Of a stretch of 64,000 nucleotides of DNA, positions 27,354 through 37,814 are shown in pieces. The first letter of the stretch is position 1. Every line of letters begins with the position of its first letter. The stretch spans positions 478,163 to 542,162 of the forward strand of contig NZ_JAHKPJ010000021.1 in NCBI RefSeq assembly GCF_018860345.1, written 5' to 3'. Under the pieces are notes generated by a model. The model saw only the letters and a list, made by a program, of their open reading frames with translations, did not search any database and was not told the DNA's origin. This stretch comes from Psychrosphaera sp. F3M07. GTDB taxonomy: Bacteria; Pseudomonadota; Gammaproteobacteria; Enterobacterales; Alteromonadaceae. A program made the position numbers and the translations under genes.

Positions 27354-29747
27354 ATGAAGTTTATAAACTTATTTTTAATTTTAATACTATTAGCTGGGTG
27401 TGGCTCTGAAGATTCCGATAAAGACATATCTCCTGATGCCTTTGAGTTTTCCAGTAAAGTTGACGTAGAACTTAACAGTTACGTAATTACCAATGGGGTG
27501 ATTGTAACGGGCATAGACAATAGTACCCCAATCTCCATCACAGGTGGTGAAATCTCTATTTCTAACAGTGAATTCACAACCGAATCTAGTAATATTTCTG
27601 CTCACCAGTCGTTAAGAGTCAGGCTGCTATCGGCAGCCAGGTATCAACAAACAACAACTGCAACGGTCACCGTTGGTGATTACAGTACAAACTTTTCGGT
27701 TACGACAAAAGCTGAACCTTCGGTTGAGCCGCCTGTAGTAGAACAACCTGTCGAGCCTCCACTTGATGGCTCTGTTACTGTGGATATAAACTACAACCTT
27801 CGTCATACCGTGGGTGGAATAGACACATTCGACAGACAAAAGTTCATCACTATTCATTCCGACTTACCTGAACATGATTGGTTTGACAACGACTCATTCA
27901 GTCTTAATTCACCCAATGAAGTCCCAGATTTAATATCTAGTTTTTTGCAAGGTTACGATGTTTACCTAGGCCGGACGACTGGTGGTATTACTTGGAATTT
28001 AAATCAAATTAAACAAGATCCTGCAAAACCTGGATTTGCTAGTGAAAGTGACGCTACTACTAGAGGTAACAATGCTAAGTGGAGTTACAACAACTTACCG
28101 ACTCACAAACAAAGTGTCTACGACAATGAAGATCGCGCGGTTGATATGATAGTTGGCGCCCAACAACATCCTTTCTGGCCAGAAGGTACATTAACAAAAG
28201 GTGGGGGTTGGGCTTTATCTCAGGCTGACACTGCAGATGAGCCCATAGGAACAGCAACTGGCCATTATATTAGCCAATTTTTACACAAGTTTTTTGACCA
28301 AATACCTAACGACAACATTCGTGACGGTCAAAGTAAGCCGAAATATTTTGAAGTAATGAACGAACCATTATATGACTTAACTACCGTTCGTAGTGGTGCC
28401 GATAGTGTTGAGCCTGCAGATGTATTCCGTTTCCATAATACTGTGGCCAATGAAATACGAAAAAATCATAACGATGTATTAGTGGGAGGATACACCACTG
28501 CCTTTCCAGATTTTGACAAGGATAACTTCCAACGTTGGTTAGATCGCGACAAACTGTTCATTGACATCGCGGGTGAAAATATGGATTTCTACTCAATTCA
28601 CCTGTACGACTTCCCTACATTCCAAAACTCTGAACGTTACCGCCGAGGAAGCAATGTCGAAGCCACTTTAGACATGTTAGAAAGTTATTCATTACAAACA
28701 TTCGGCGAAACTAGACCACTGGTAATTTCCGAATATGGTGCACAAGTACATGACCATATAGGTGTTGGCTGGACGCCAATTCGAAACACGCATTCAATTC
28801 GAGCCACAAACTCTATGTTAATGCAGTTTATGGAACGACCAGACATGATCTTAAAAACCATACCGTTTATTGTGGTTAAAGCAGAATGGGGTCGCAACAA
28901 CTCGATACCGTATGGCCCTCGCTTAATGATCCAAAAATTTGAACGAGACGGAGCGGGTACAGGCAACGAATGGGTTTATTCTGATTTAGTAACCTTTTAC
29001 CAGTTGTGGGCGAATGTAAACGGAACCCGAGTTGATACTAAGGCGACAGATATTGACGTTCAAACTGATGCGTACGTCGATGGCAACAAAGCATATGTCA
29101 TTATAAACAGTTTAGAATTTGAAGGTAAAGACGTTAACTTAAATCACCTTGGCTTAGCAGATAACACTATTAATCAAGTAACCATCAATCATTTAACGAC
29201 TCTAAATGATGGTAGCAATGGCTCGGTTATTAATACTACTACTCTCTCATCTCTACCTGAGTCAATTACGCTTGATGCCGAGGCGACGATAATCATCGAA
29301 ATAGAGTTCGCAGATGCCATAACGATAGATCAAACTCTAACTGAACAAAAATATTATTCTGATTTGTATTTAGAAACCATATCAAGTAGCAATTTAATCG
29401 AATTCAAAATAGATGACGTAACGGTTCCCACTAACGGTGAGGCCGTGTTAAGGATATCACTAGGGCGTGATCACAATAAGTCATTAATACCTGAGCTAAA
29501 AGTAAATGGTACAAGATTAACCGTACCCACAGATTTTCGTGGTTACAACCAACAACAAGGCCGAAGTAAGACAGGTCGTGAAAACTTTTATGGTGTAATT
29601 GAGGTGCCCGTGCCACTTCAATATCTGCAACAAAACAATCAGCTGTCTCTGTCATTTAGCGACAACGGTGGCAAGGTAGCCAGTGTAGCATTGCAAGTAT
29701 TTGACAGCTCAATCACGCTAAACAGATTTGAGTCAGGTACAGAGTGA
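27354..29747 (+). CDS. GH86 endo-beta-agarase/porphyranase, lipoprotein
   Basis: A 797-residue lipoprotein (LILLAGCGSE). Residues about 25-120 are an Ig-like linker domain with a proline/glutamate-rich hinge (VEPPVVEQPVEPP). About 140-560 is a TIM barrel of GH86 type with VGGIDTFDRQKF, FEVMNEPLYD (acid/base E337) and LVISEYGAQVH (nucleophile E460). About 570-797 holds two beta-sandwich domains. GH86 contains characterised agarases and porphyranases that cut inside the chain. Its TGA overlaps the GTG of the next sulfatase by 4 nt. Combined with GH16 and GH50 it strongly identifies an agar/porphyran-type substrate. Confidence 0.88.
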   Translation: MKFINLFLILILLAGCGSEDSDKDISPDAFEFSSKVDVELNSYVITNGVIVTGIDNSTPISITGGEISISNSEFTTESSNISAHQSLRVRLLSAARYQQTTTATVTVGDYSTNFSVTTKAEPSVEPPVVEQPVEPPLDGSVTVDINYNLRHTVGGIDTFDRQKFITIHSDLPEHDWFDNDSFSLNSPNEVPDLISSFLQGYDVYLGRTTGGITWNLNQIKQDPAKPGFASESDATTRGNNAKWSYNNLPTHKQSVYDNEDRAVDMIVGAQQHPFWPEGTLTKGGGWALSQADTADEPIGTATGHYISQFLHKFFDQIPNDNIRDGQSKPKYFEVMNEPLYDLTTVRSGADSVEPADVFRFHNTVANEIRKNHNDVLVGGYTTAFPDFDKDNFQRWLDRDKLFIDIAGENMDFYSIHLYDFPTFQNSERYRRGSNVEATLDMLESYSLQTFGETRPLVISEYGAQVHDHIGVGWTPIRNTHSIRATNSMLMQFMERPDMILKTIPFIVVKAEWGRNNSIPYGPRLMIQKFERDGAGTGNEWVYSDLVTFYQLWANVNGTRVDTKATDIDVQTDAYVDGNKAYVIINSLEFEGKDVNLNHLGLADNTINQVTINHLTTLNDGSNGSVINTTTLSSLPESITLDAEATIIIEIEFADAITIDQTLTEQKYYSDLYLETISSSNLIEFKIDDVTVPTNGEAVLRISLGRDHNKSLIPELKVNGTRLTVPTDFRGYNQQQGRSKTGRENFYGVIEVPVPLQYLQQNNQLSLSFSDNGGKVASVALQVFDSSITLNRFESGTE

Positions 29748-31144
29748 AACTATTAACATTACTGCTCCTAATATTACTTATGCCTGCTGCGGCCAATAGT
29801 GATACTAAGGAGCAGCCAAATATCCTGTTTATTCTCAGTGACGACGCTGGTTACGCTGACTTTGGTTTCCATGGAAGCACCGAAATACCTACACCAAACT
29901 TAGATCAACTGGCTTCTCAAGGAATGAGGTTCACTCAGGCTTATGTCAGTGCGGCTGTATGTGGTCCGTCTCGGGCCGGTATAATGACAGGGAAATATCA
30001 GCAAAGATTTGGTTTCGAAGAAAACAATGTCCCTGGGTACATGAGCCCAAATGGCACCACAGGTGACGATATGGGTTTGCCGTTAGAGCAAAAAACCATG
30101 GCGGATTATTTAAAGTTGCAAGGCTATCGCACTGCCCTATTTGGTAAATGGCATCAAGGTAATGCAGATCGTTTCCACCCGTTAAAGCGCGGTTTCGATG
30201 AGTTTTCTGGCTTTCGTGGTGGCGCTCGAAGTTTTTGGCCATTTAACCAAGATAACCCGAATGAACGCCTCGAAGATTTTCATGAAATTGGATTCGCACA
30301 ATATGCTGAGCCTAAGCAATACTATACTGACGAGTTAGCATCGCAAACCATAGACTTTATAAAGCGACATAAACAACAACCTTGGTTTGCATTTGTGTCG
30401 TTAACCGCACCTCATGCACCGATGCACGCAACAAAAGAAGATTTAGCCCAATTTCCAGAGTTGACCGGGGTTCGCAAAATTTATGCGGCTATGATGCTTA
30501 ATATGGATAGAAATATAGGTCGTATATTAAAAGAGTTAGATAAGCTTAATTTAGCTGAAAACACCTTAGTGGTATTTACCAACGACAACGGCGGGCCAAC
30601 CGATCACAATGCCTCTAACAACTACCCACTAAGCGGCACCAAAGCCAATCATTTAGAAGGGGGAATTCGAGTGCCTATGTTAATACGCTGGCAAAATGTT
30701 ACCCAACCCGGTGTTAGATTCGAATATCCAGTCTCTTTATTAGATTTATTACCAACCTTTAACGCTGCCGCAAACGGTGACAATATCGATGGTCTAGACG
30801 GGGTCAGTTTAAAACCTTATCTCACGGGAAATAACCAACAAAGACCACACCAAACCTTATATTGGAAAAAAGAAAACCGAGGAGCCATTCGTTATCTTGA
30901 TTGGAAATTATTACGCTTCCCTGACCGTCCAGCAGAGCTCTATGATTTACACCAAGATCCTTCCGAAATAAATAACCTGGCGAGCATACATCCAGAAAAA
31001 GTTAAAACTTTGTACAAAAAACTATTTAATTGGGAATTAACGCTTGAACGCTCCGCTTGGCAGCTGAAGCGTGTTTACGAAGGTCACGCCATGAAGCGAA
31101 TGGATAGCTATAGAGCCCATAAACCAAACAAGTCGAAACAATAA
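29744..31144 (+). CDS. S1-family sulfatase, periplasmic
   Basis: A 466-residue type I sulfatase with a GTG start overlapping the GH86 stop (GTGA), a coupled arrangement. Signal peptide (LLLILLMPAAANS), then NILFILSDDAGYADFGFHG with metal-binding aspartates, and VCGPSRAGIMTGKY in which C73 is the residue converted to formylglycine. FGKWHQG and the later FTNDNGGPTDHN complete the active site. Removes sulfate esters from the galactan or its oligomers; which position cannot be read from the sequence. Needs a formylglycine-generating or anaerobic maturase enzyme, which is not in this window. Confidence 0.92.
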   Translation: MKLLTLLLLILLMPAAANSDTKEQPNILFILSDDAGYADFGFHGSTEIPTPNLDQLASQGMRFTQAYVSAAVCGPSRAGIMTGKYQQRFGFEENNVPGYMSPNGTTGDDMGLPLEQKTMADYLKLQGYRTALFGKWHQGNADRFHPLKRGFDEFSGFRGGARSFWPFNQDNPNERLEDFHEIGFAQYAEPKQYYTDELASQTIDFIKRHKQQPWFAFVSLTAPHAPMHATKEDLAQFPELTGVRKIYAAMMLNMDRNIGRILKELDKLNLAENTLVVFTNDNGGPTDHNASNNYPLSGTKANHLEGGIRVPMLIRWQNVTQPGVRFEYPVSLLDLLPTFNAAANGDNIDGLDGVSLKPYLTGNNQQRPHQTLYWKKENRGAIRYLDWKLLRFPDRPAELYDLHQDPSEINNLASIHPEKVKTLYKKLFNWELTLERSAWQLKRVYEGHAMKRMDSYRAHKPNKSKQ

Positions 31145-31170
31145 CCATAAAAGATAAGGTGAACACTATT

Positions 31171-32625
31171 ATGTTAAAAGTAACTAAACTCTTGTATTTC
31201 ATTTTATTATTAGTTTCTTTGTCCGTTACTTATGCCGATGAACGGCCTAACATTATTGTGATTTTGGCTGATGATTTGGGATACAACGATCTGGGTTTCA
31301 CTGGCAATACTCCAATTCAAACACCCAATTTAGATGAGCTCGCTGCTGGCGGGGTAATTTTTAAAAATGGATATGTCACTCATCCTTATTGTGGCCCTTC
31401 TCGTGCAGGGTTATTAACTGGTCGTTATCAAGCACGCTTTGGTATGGAAAATAATGTTTCTTATTCACCGTACGATCCAAATATGGGACTGCCTCTTTCT
31501 GAAAAAACCTTTGCTAAACGACTGCAAGAAGTCGGTTATAAAACCGCTGTTATAGGTAAGTGGCATTTAGGTGGCGCTGAACATTTTCAACCAAACAACC
31601 GTGGCTTTGATTATTTTTATGGTTTTTTAGACGGTGGGCATCACTACAACCCAGACCAAGTATCACTAAACTCAGACGGTTATTCCCTGCCACTTATGCG
31701 CAACAAAGAAGTCGTATTATTTGATGAATATTTAACAACGGCATTAAGTCGCGATGCAGCTCAGTTTGTTGCTGATATATCTTCACAAGATAAAGATACA
31801 CCGTTCATGATGTACTTGTCCTACAATGCGCCTCATGCGCCATTGCAAGCGCCTGCTGAAACCATCAAGAAATACACCCATCTAGAAAATACAAACCGCC
31901 AAATTTATGCGGCTATGGTTGATGAAATGGACCAAGGCATAGGAATGGTTGTCGATGCCCTTAAAAAACATAATCAATACACAAACACTCTGATTTTCTT
32001 TTTATCAGATAACGGCGGTTTATATCCTGACTCGTGGTGGCCACAGTTTGACTGGGCAGATAATTCGCCCTATCGCCACGGAAAAGTAGCATTAATGGAA
32101 GGTGGTGTAAAAGTGCCTTTTATCGCCCATTGGCCGGCCAAAATACCAAAAGGAGAAAAGTTTGATGGCTTAGTATCAGCACTCGATTTAGCCGCGACAT
32201 CGGTAGCATTAGCAGGGGCAGATACCTCTGACGGTAAATTAGAAGGTGTGGACTTAACGCCTTACATGACAGGCGAAAAAACGGGTTCACCGTCGCAAGC
32301 TTTATTTTGGCGTTTAGAGGAAGCCGACCACATTTGGGCTGTGCGTACTATGGAGTCTAAGTATATGAACCAAGCCCTACCAGGGGTTAATCGTGCTTTT
32401 TTTGATATGACCACCGACCCAACAGAGCAATACAATATTGTTGATTCTAACCTGAACGAGCAAACCAAATTAGCTAAGTTATGGAACGACTGGAACAAAG
32501 GCAACATGAACAATATCTTGTACCAATCTAATGAATACAAACAGGCTCGCGCGTTGTTTTATAAAGAGTTGTTTGAAAAGAACAAACAAGAAGCTATCAA
32601 CAAAAAAACATATACGGTCAAATAA
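31171..32625 (+). CDS. S1-family sulfatase, periplasmic
   Basis: About 484 residues from ATG 31171, which has AAGGTGA 9 bp upstream; the GTG at 31159 is less likely because it lies inside that ribosome site. Signal peptide (YFILLLVSLSVTYA), NIIVILADDLGYNDLGFTG, PYCGPSRAGLLTGRY with C74 as formylglycine residue, GKWHLGG and FLSDNGGLYPDS. Related to, but clearly different from, the sulfatase just upstream, so the two probably remove sulfate from different positions or chain lengths. Last but one gene of the operon. Confidence 0.92.
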   Translation: MLKVTKLLYFILLLVSLSVTYADERPNIIVILADDLGYNDLGFTGNTPIQTPNLDELAAGGVIFKNGYVTHPYCGPSRAGLLTGRYQARFGMENNVSYSPYDPNMGLPLSEKTFAKRLQEVGYKTAVIGKWHLGGAEHFQPNNRGFDYFYGFLDGGHHYNPDQVSLNSDGYSLPLMRNKEVVLFDEYLTTALSRDAAQFVADISSQDKDTPFMMYLSYNAPHAPLQAPAETIKKYTHLENTNRQIYAAMVDEMDQGIGMVVDALKKHNQYTNTLIFFLSDNGGLYPDSWWPQFDWADNSPYRHGKVALMEGGVKVPFIAHWPAKIPKGEKFDGLVSALDLAATSVALAGADTSDGKLEGVDLTPYMTGEKTGSPSQALFWRLEEADHIWAVRTMESKYMNQALPGVNRAFFDMTTDPTEQYNIVDSNLNEQTKLAKLWNDWNKGNMNNILYQSNEYKQARALFYKELFEKNKQEAINKKTYTVK

Positions 32626-32641
32626 CACTTAACTAATCAAA

Positions 32642-32677
32642 TCAATAAAATCAATAAAATCAATAAAATCAATAAAA
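32642..32677. repeat. Four tandem copies of TCAATAAAA (9 bp)
   Basis: Exact head-to-tail repeats between the second sulfatase and GH3, ending directly at the GGG of the GH3 ribosome site. Copy number changes would alter the leader length but not the site-to-start spacing. Confidence 0.9.
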
Positions 32678-32688
32678 GGGTAATGAGT

Positions 32689-34932
32689 ATGAATTATCAA
32701 CGATGGAAAAAGTCATTGTTTAGTTATTGTTTAATGGTCTTTTTACCGCTAAACACATCCAACGCCTTAGCTGATTCATTTTCACAACAAGAAAAACAAA
32801 TTGAAATAATATTGAACTCACTAACATTAGAAGAGAAAGCTGGGCAACTCAATTTAATACCAATTGAGGGCGAACCGACAGCGGAACATCTACAATTAAT
32901 TAGAGATGGTAAAGTGGGCAGTGTGTTAAAAGCAAATGGGGTGGCAAATAACCTAAAGCTGCAAAAAATAGCCGTCGAACAGAGCCGCTCAGGTATCCCC
33001 ATTTTATTTCAAGAAGATGTAATTCATGGTTATAAAACGATAGCACCTGTACCACTTGCAGAAGCGGCGAGTTGGGACTTAAACGCAATTGAAAAATCAG
33101 CCGCGGTGGCAGCTAGAGAAGCATCGGCCGCAGGCATTCAACTGACTTACGCACCAATGGTGGATGTGAGTCGTGATCCTCGCTGGGGTAGAATAATCGA
33201 AGCTGCGGGTGAAGATCCCTACTTGGGAAGTTTAGTGGCTGCGGCGCGTGTAAAAGGATTTCAACAAGGCAATGACGATCCAAACTTAAACATATTAGCC
33301 ACAGTAAAACATTTTGCAGGATACGGTGCAGCCCTCGCGGGTCGCGACTACAACATTCGAGATATTTCAGAGCGAGAACTACGAGAAATTCACCTGCCGC
33401 CATTTAAAGCCGCGATAGATGCAGGCGTGTCAAGCGTAATGGGCGCATACACAGCTTATGACGGAATTCCCGCAACCGCGCATCGATATTTAATGGATGA
33501 CATCTTACGACAAGATCTTGGCTTTAACGGTTTATTAATGACAGACTGGGAAACAATTCCCAACCTTGTTAAATCTGGCAATGCTGAAGACACAAAGCAA
33601 GGTGTAGAACTAGCTATTTCCGCCACTTTTGACATGGACATGACATCACAACAGTACCTTGAACACCTTCCCAATTTAGTACGCCAAGGTAAAATATTAG
33701 AAGTTAAAGTCGATAATGCTGTGCGCAGGGTGCTGCGACTTAAACAACAAGCTGGATTGTTAGATAACCCTTATTCTCGTTTCAATTTAGACCGTGAACA
33801 ACAAGAGTTATTATCAAAACAAAACTGGCGAGACACCAAAGACATTACCCTGAAAAGTTTAGTGTTATTAAAAAATGAAAATAACATACTGCCTATTGTT
33901 GACTCAGTAAAACATATTGCCGTTATTGGCCCTATGGCCAAAGCAAAAAAAGATCTATTGGGCTGGTGGCACGCTAAAGGCAATGAGAACGACGTTATTT
34001 CAATTTTTGACGGTCTTAAAGCAGAATTTGGTGATAAAGTAAAACTCTCATACGCTCAAGGTGTAAGATTCGACAAATTTAATAATGCAGGCACTGAGCT
34101 AATCTCGGAGGCGGTGGCGTTAGCTAAACAAGCAGACTTAGTTATATTAGCCGTTGGCGAGCAATTTTGGATGAGTGGCGAAGGGGGTGGCACGGCGTCA
34201 TTACATTTGCCAGGTTCACAAGAAGATCTCGCGAGTCAGTTAGCTACAACCAAAACCCCCATTGTCACCTTAGTGGTTACAGGTCGACCTTATGTACTTA
34301 CTGACGTTGTCAAACATTCAGATGCCGTTGTACAAACTTGGATGCCGGGCACAACTGGTGGTGAAGCCATAGCAGAAATGTTATCAGGTCAATTCAACCC
34401 TCAAGGCAAGCTTCCGGTTACCTTTCCGGTTCACCAAGGGCAAGTGCCTATATTTTATAACTATAAAAAAACCAGCCATCCTTTTGATCCAGGACCAAAT
34501 GACAATCGTTATACCACCAGCTACCGAGATATTTCGCATCTGCCGCTCTACCCGTTTGGATATGGGTTAAGTTACAGTTCTTTTGCCTATTCGGATCTTG
34601 AATTATCGACTACCAAAATCTCTGAGTCAGAGACATTAATAGTGTCAGTGTCTGTTACCAATACGTCTAAATTAGCTGGTAACGAGGTCGTGCAAATGTA
34701 TCTGCGAGATCAAGTTGCGAGCGTAACTCGACCAATTAAAGAGCTAAAAGGTTTTACAGTTTTGCCATTAGAACCAAACGAAACAAAAACAGTTCATTTT
34801 GAATTAACCAGTAAAGACTTGGCCTTTATAGGCCCAGATCTGAAACAACTTATACAACCAGGTAAATTCACTTTAATGGTTGGAGGTAATTCTGTTGATA
34901 CGCTAAACGCAGAATTTGAATTAGTGAAATAA
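32689..34932 (+). CDS. GH3 beta-glycosidase, periplasmic
   Basis: About 748 residues. I prefer ATG 32689 (AAAAGGG 8 bp upstream) over 32683, which would be only 2 bp from the site. Signal peptide (LMVFLPLNTSNALA), GH3 N-terminal barrel (about 35-360) with VKHFAGYGAALAGRDYN and the nucleophile D286 in LLMTDWE, GH3 C-terminal sandwich (about 390-620, with GEQFWMSGEGG), and a fibronectin-III-like end (about 660-748). Length and domains match full GH3 exo-beta-glycosidases. Most characterised members are glucosidases or xylosidases; within this operon an exo-beta-galactosidase or another terminal cleavage is the better guess, unproven. Confidence 0.88.
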   Translation: MNYQRWKKSLFSYCLMVFLPLNTSNALADSFSQQEKQIEIILNSLTLEEKAGQLNLIPIEGEPTAEHLQLIRDGKVGSVLKANGVANNLKLQKIAVEQSRSGIPILFQEDVIHGYKTIAPVPLAEAASWDLNAIEKSAAVAAREASAAGIQLTYAPMVDVSRDPRWGRIIEAAGEDPYLGSLVAAARVKGFQQGNDDPNLNILATVKHFAGYGAALAGRDYNIRDISERELREIHLPPFKAAIDAGVSSVMGAYTAYDGIPATAHRYLMDDILRQDLGFNGLLMTDWETIPNLVKSGNAEDTKQGVELAISATFDMDMTSQQYLEHLPNLVRQGKILEVKVDNAVRRVLRLKQQAGLLDNPYSRFNLDREQQELLSKQNWRDTKDITLKSLVLLKNENNILPIVDSVKHIAVIGPMAKAKKDLLGWWHAKGNENDVISIFDGLKAEFGDKVKLSYAQGVRFDKFNNAGTELISEAVALAKQADLVILAVGEQFWMSGEGGGTASLHLPGSQEDLASQLATTKTPIVTLVVTGRPYVLTDVVKHSDAVVQTWMPGTTGGEAIAEMLSGQFNPQGKLPVTFPVHQGQVPIFYNYKKTSHPFDPGPNDNRYTTSYRDISHLPLYPFGYGLSYSSFAYSDLELSTTKISESETLIVSVSVTNTSKLAGNEVVQMYLRDQVASVTRPIKELKGFTVLPLEPNETKTVHFELTSKDLAFIGPDLKQLIQPGKFTLMVGGNSVDTLNAEFELVK

Positions 34933-35107
34933 CACGCAACATAAATCCACACTAAAGAGTGTAGGTTCAGATTTGTCGGAAAATCATTCTAATAAATTCA
35001 AACCTATACTCATCATGGAATACCCAAACTTGTAGCTTCAACTAATTAAGTAACTATTTTTATTGATATAAAAATTAACCTAGCATATTTTAATTAAAAA
35101 CTATACA

Positions 35108-35117
35108 TTGTTAACAA
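35108..35117. promoter_or_regulatory. Palindromic operator TTGTTAACAA upstream of GH2
   Basis: Perfect copy 94 bp before the GH2 start, inside an otherwise featureless AT-rich 278-bp gap. Confidence 0.65.
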
Positions 35118-35210
35118 TTAACATTACTTAAAGCTAATAATTAAAGTGATTCATATAAATACATTAAAAATAACAAGGCGTCGAGCCAAACAAACAATTA
35201 GGGGATAAAT

Positions 35211-37739
35211 ATGGGTATCAAAAATTATCTGCTGTTCACCGCAGTTTTGCTCGCATTATTGTTGCAAGCATGCTCTGGTGCTAACAAAGACCAACTAACC
35301 AGCACAAGAACAATAAGCTTTAACGCTAATTGGCAATTTAGTCTTGGAGACGATCAAACTTTCGCAAAACCAGACTTTGATGACAGCCAATGGCGTACAT
35401 TAACTTTGCCACATGATTGGAGCATAGAAGCTGAATTCGATGAAAAATACAATGGTGCCACTGCTTACCTACCTGGTGGAATTGGCTGGTATCGCAAGAC
35501 ATTCCAAACTGACCCAGCTTGGCTTAATAATACAACCTATATATATTTTGATGGTGTTTACGCAAATTCAGAAGTCTATTTAAACGGCAAACATATTGGT
35601 GGACGTATTAATGGTTATTCGCCATTTTTCATTGATATTAGTAAATATTTAAACAAAGAAAACAATATTATTGCGGTTAAAGTGGATCACCAACGTTATA
35701 TCGACAGTCGTTGGTATACTGGCTCAGGTATTTATCGTGATGTGGAGTTGATTTCCACCAGCAAGTTGCATATTCCTGTTTGGGGTAGTTATGTCACGAC
35801 ACCAAGCATAACCAAAGAAAGCGCGGAAATCCTTACCCAAATTGAAGTAACGAACAACTTTAATCAATCACAGTCTTTTACGATTAAAAACAGTATTTAC
35901 GATCCGAATCACAACTTAGTTTCAGAACAAACTATTCATTCATCAATTAAACCAAATTCGACAACATCTATAAGTAATACAGCGTTAGTGAATTATCCAG
36001 CGTTATGGGACATAAACAGCCCTAACATGTATAACTTAGTCAGTGAAGTCATCCTCGATGGCAAAACAGTGGATACCTACAAAACCCCATTTGGTATTCG
36101 TACCATTGAATACGATGCTAACAAAGGTTTTTTCCTGAATGGTAAAAGCCTAAAAATTAAAGGGGTCAACGTTCACCACGATGCTGGGTTAGTTGGTACA
36201 GCCGTCCCAGACGATGTATGGCGACGACGTTTAGTGACACTAAAAAAAGCAGGAGTAAATGCGATTCGCACTGCGCATAACCCTATGAGATCTTCATTTT
36301 TAGATTTATGTGATGAATTAGGTCTGTTAGTACAGGCTGAAATTTTTGACGAATGGGACAATCCGAAGGATAAACGCCTAAATCAGTGGGAACGTCACGA
36401 CGATGACATCAGCAGAGGATACGCAGAAGTATTTCAAACTGAAGCAGAGCATGATTTAAAAGACCCTATTAAACGTGACCGCAATCATCCGTCTATAATT
36501 ATGTGGAGCATTGGCAATGAAATAGAATGGACTTACCCACGCTATAAAGAAGCTACCGGTTACTTCGACATGAATGCTTCGGGTAATTATTTTTACAACC
36601 CACCGTTTATTAGTCCAGAAGAAATTTATGAACGTTTCCATTCTAGCGAGGAAGGTGAATATGTTTTAGCTAAAACAGCAAAAAAACTGTCTAATTGGGT
36701 TAAGGAATTGGACACTACACGTCCTGTAACAGCCAATATGATTTTACCTTCTGTGAGTCATATATCCGGTTATGCAGACGCATTAGATGTAATTGGTTAT
36801 AGCTATCGTCGCGTTATATACGATTATGGTCACAAACTATTTCCAGAAAAAATGATCATGGGTACAGAAAACGTAGTGCAGTGGCATGAATGGCAAGCTA
36901 TTGAAGAACGCGATTTTATTGCAGGTACATTTTTATGGACTGGCATAGATTATCTTGGTGAGTCTAATAAAGGTTGGCCACGTAAGGCTTTAGAATCGGG
37001 CATGATTGACACAGCAGGCTTTAAAACTCCTTCATATCATATGTTTAAAACCCTTTGGAATGATGAGCCGCATATCCATATTACTAGCCAAACCGCACAG
37101 AAATCGCTATACAAAGTTGATGGTAATACTATAGTCGATAAAGGTCCAAAACCATGGCATCAACGTGTTTGGTTATGGCAAGACGTAAATCGCCATTGGA
37201 ATTATCAAGACGGCGAAAAAGTGATTGTTGAAGTACTAACTAACTGCGAACAAGTTGAGTTATTTCAAAATGGCCAATCATTAGGTGTGCAAAAACTGTC
37301 GGACAACCCAGACCGCGAGTTAAAGTGGGCCGTTGATTTTAAAGCTGGCAAATTATCCGCCAAAGGTTTGGGAGCTTGTAACACAAATGACGCAGTTATT
37401 ACGGCTCAATCACCTAGCCAAACAATCCTCACTGTAGATAAATCCAAATTAGCCGTTAATCCGCATCAAGTGGCGCATATTGAAGTTCAATTAACAGACG
37501 GCAAAGACAATTTTGTTCATCACCTAGAAGCAAAGTTAACCTTTACAGTATCGGATAATGTGCAATTGTTGGGGTTAGACAGTGGTAACTCCAGCACTAT
37601 TAACAAATACCAAGATACCCAAGTATTAACCAGTGAAGGTCGAGCACTCGCCATCGTACGTGTGACAGATGATAAACCTGCGTCAATTACAATTAGTGGT
37701 GAAGGTATAACTAGCCAACAGGTTTGGTTAAATAAATAA
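35211..37739 (+). CDS. GH2 beta-galactosidase, lipoprotein
   Basis: An 842-residue lipoprotein ([11 protein letters not shown]). Domains: GH2 sugar-binding jelly roll (about 40-190; [18 protein letters not shown]), Ig-like (about 195-300), TIM barrel (about 305-640; [16 protein letters not shown]), then C-terminal beta domains (about 680-842). Acid/base E437 lies in [10 protein letters not shown] and nucleophile E553 in MGTENVVQW. Own transcription unit with operator upstream and strong terminator downstream. Likely removes non-reducing beta-D-galactose (possibly 6-O-methyl) from oligosaccharides, feeding the symporter, P450 set and Leloir operon. Confidence 0.9.
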   Translation: MGIKNYLLFTAVLLALLLQACSGANKDQLTSTRTISFNANWQFSLGDDQTFAKPDFDDSQWRTLTLPHDWSIEAEFDEKYNGATAYLPGGIGWYRKTFQTDPAWLNNTTYIYFDGVYANSEVYLNGKHIGGRINGYSPFFIDISKYLNKENNIIAVKVDHQRYIDSRWYTGSGIYRDVELISTSKLHIPVWGSYVTTPSITKESAEILTQIEVTNNFNQSQSFTIKNSIYDPNHNLVSEQTIHSSIKPNSTTSISNTALVNYPALWDINSPNMYNLVSEVILDGKTVDTYKTPFGIRTIEYDANKGFFLNGKSLKIKGVNVHHDAGLVGTAVPDDVWRRRLVTLKKAGVNAIRTAHNPMRSSFLDLCDELGLLVQAEIFDEWDNPKDKRLNQWERHDDDISRGYAEVFQTEAEHDLKDPIKRDRNHPSIIMWSIGNEIEWTYPRYKEATGYFDMNASGNYFYNPPFISPEEIYERFHSSEEGEYVLAKTAKKLSNWVKELDTTRPVTANMILPSVSHISGYADALDVIGYSYRRVIYDYGHKLFPEKMIMGTENVVQWHEWQAIEERDFIAGTFLWTGIDYLGESNKGWPRKALESGMIDTAGFKTPSYHMFKTLWNDEPHIHITSQTAQKSLYKVDGNTIVDKGPKPWHQRVWLWQDVNRHWNYQDGEKVIVEVLTNCEQVELFQNGQSLGVQKLSDNPDRELKWAVDFKAGKLSAKGLGACNTNDAVITAQSPSQTILTVDKSKLAVNPHQVAHIEVQLTDGKDNFVHHLEAKLTFTVSDNVQLLGLDSGNSSTINKYQDTQVLTSEGRALAIVRVTDDKPASITISGEGITSQQVWLNK

Positions 37740-37758
37740 AACTGATATTTAAGGTACT

Positions 37759-37793
37759 AAAAAGCCCGCTTCATTCATTATGCGGGCTTTTTT
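37759..37793. terminator. Bidirectional terminator between GH2 and symporter
   Basis: AAAAAGCCCGC, 12-nt loop, GCGGGCTTTTTT, lying between convergent genes. Confidence 0.9.
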
Positions 37794-37814
37794 ATTGAAG
37801 ATTATTATCGCTAG

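Noticed and set aside
32642..32677. Repeat as a switch of ribosome-site spacing for GH3
   Set aside because: The repeat is 5' of the AAGGG site, so copy number does not change the distance from the site to the ATG.
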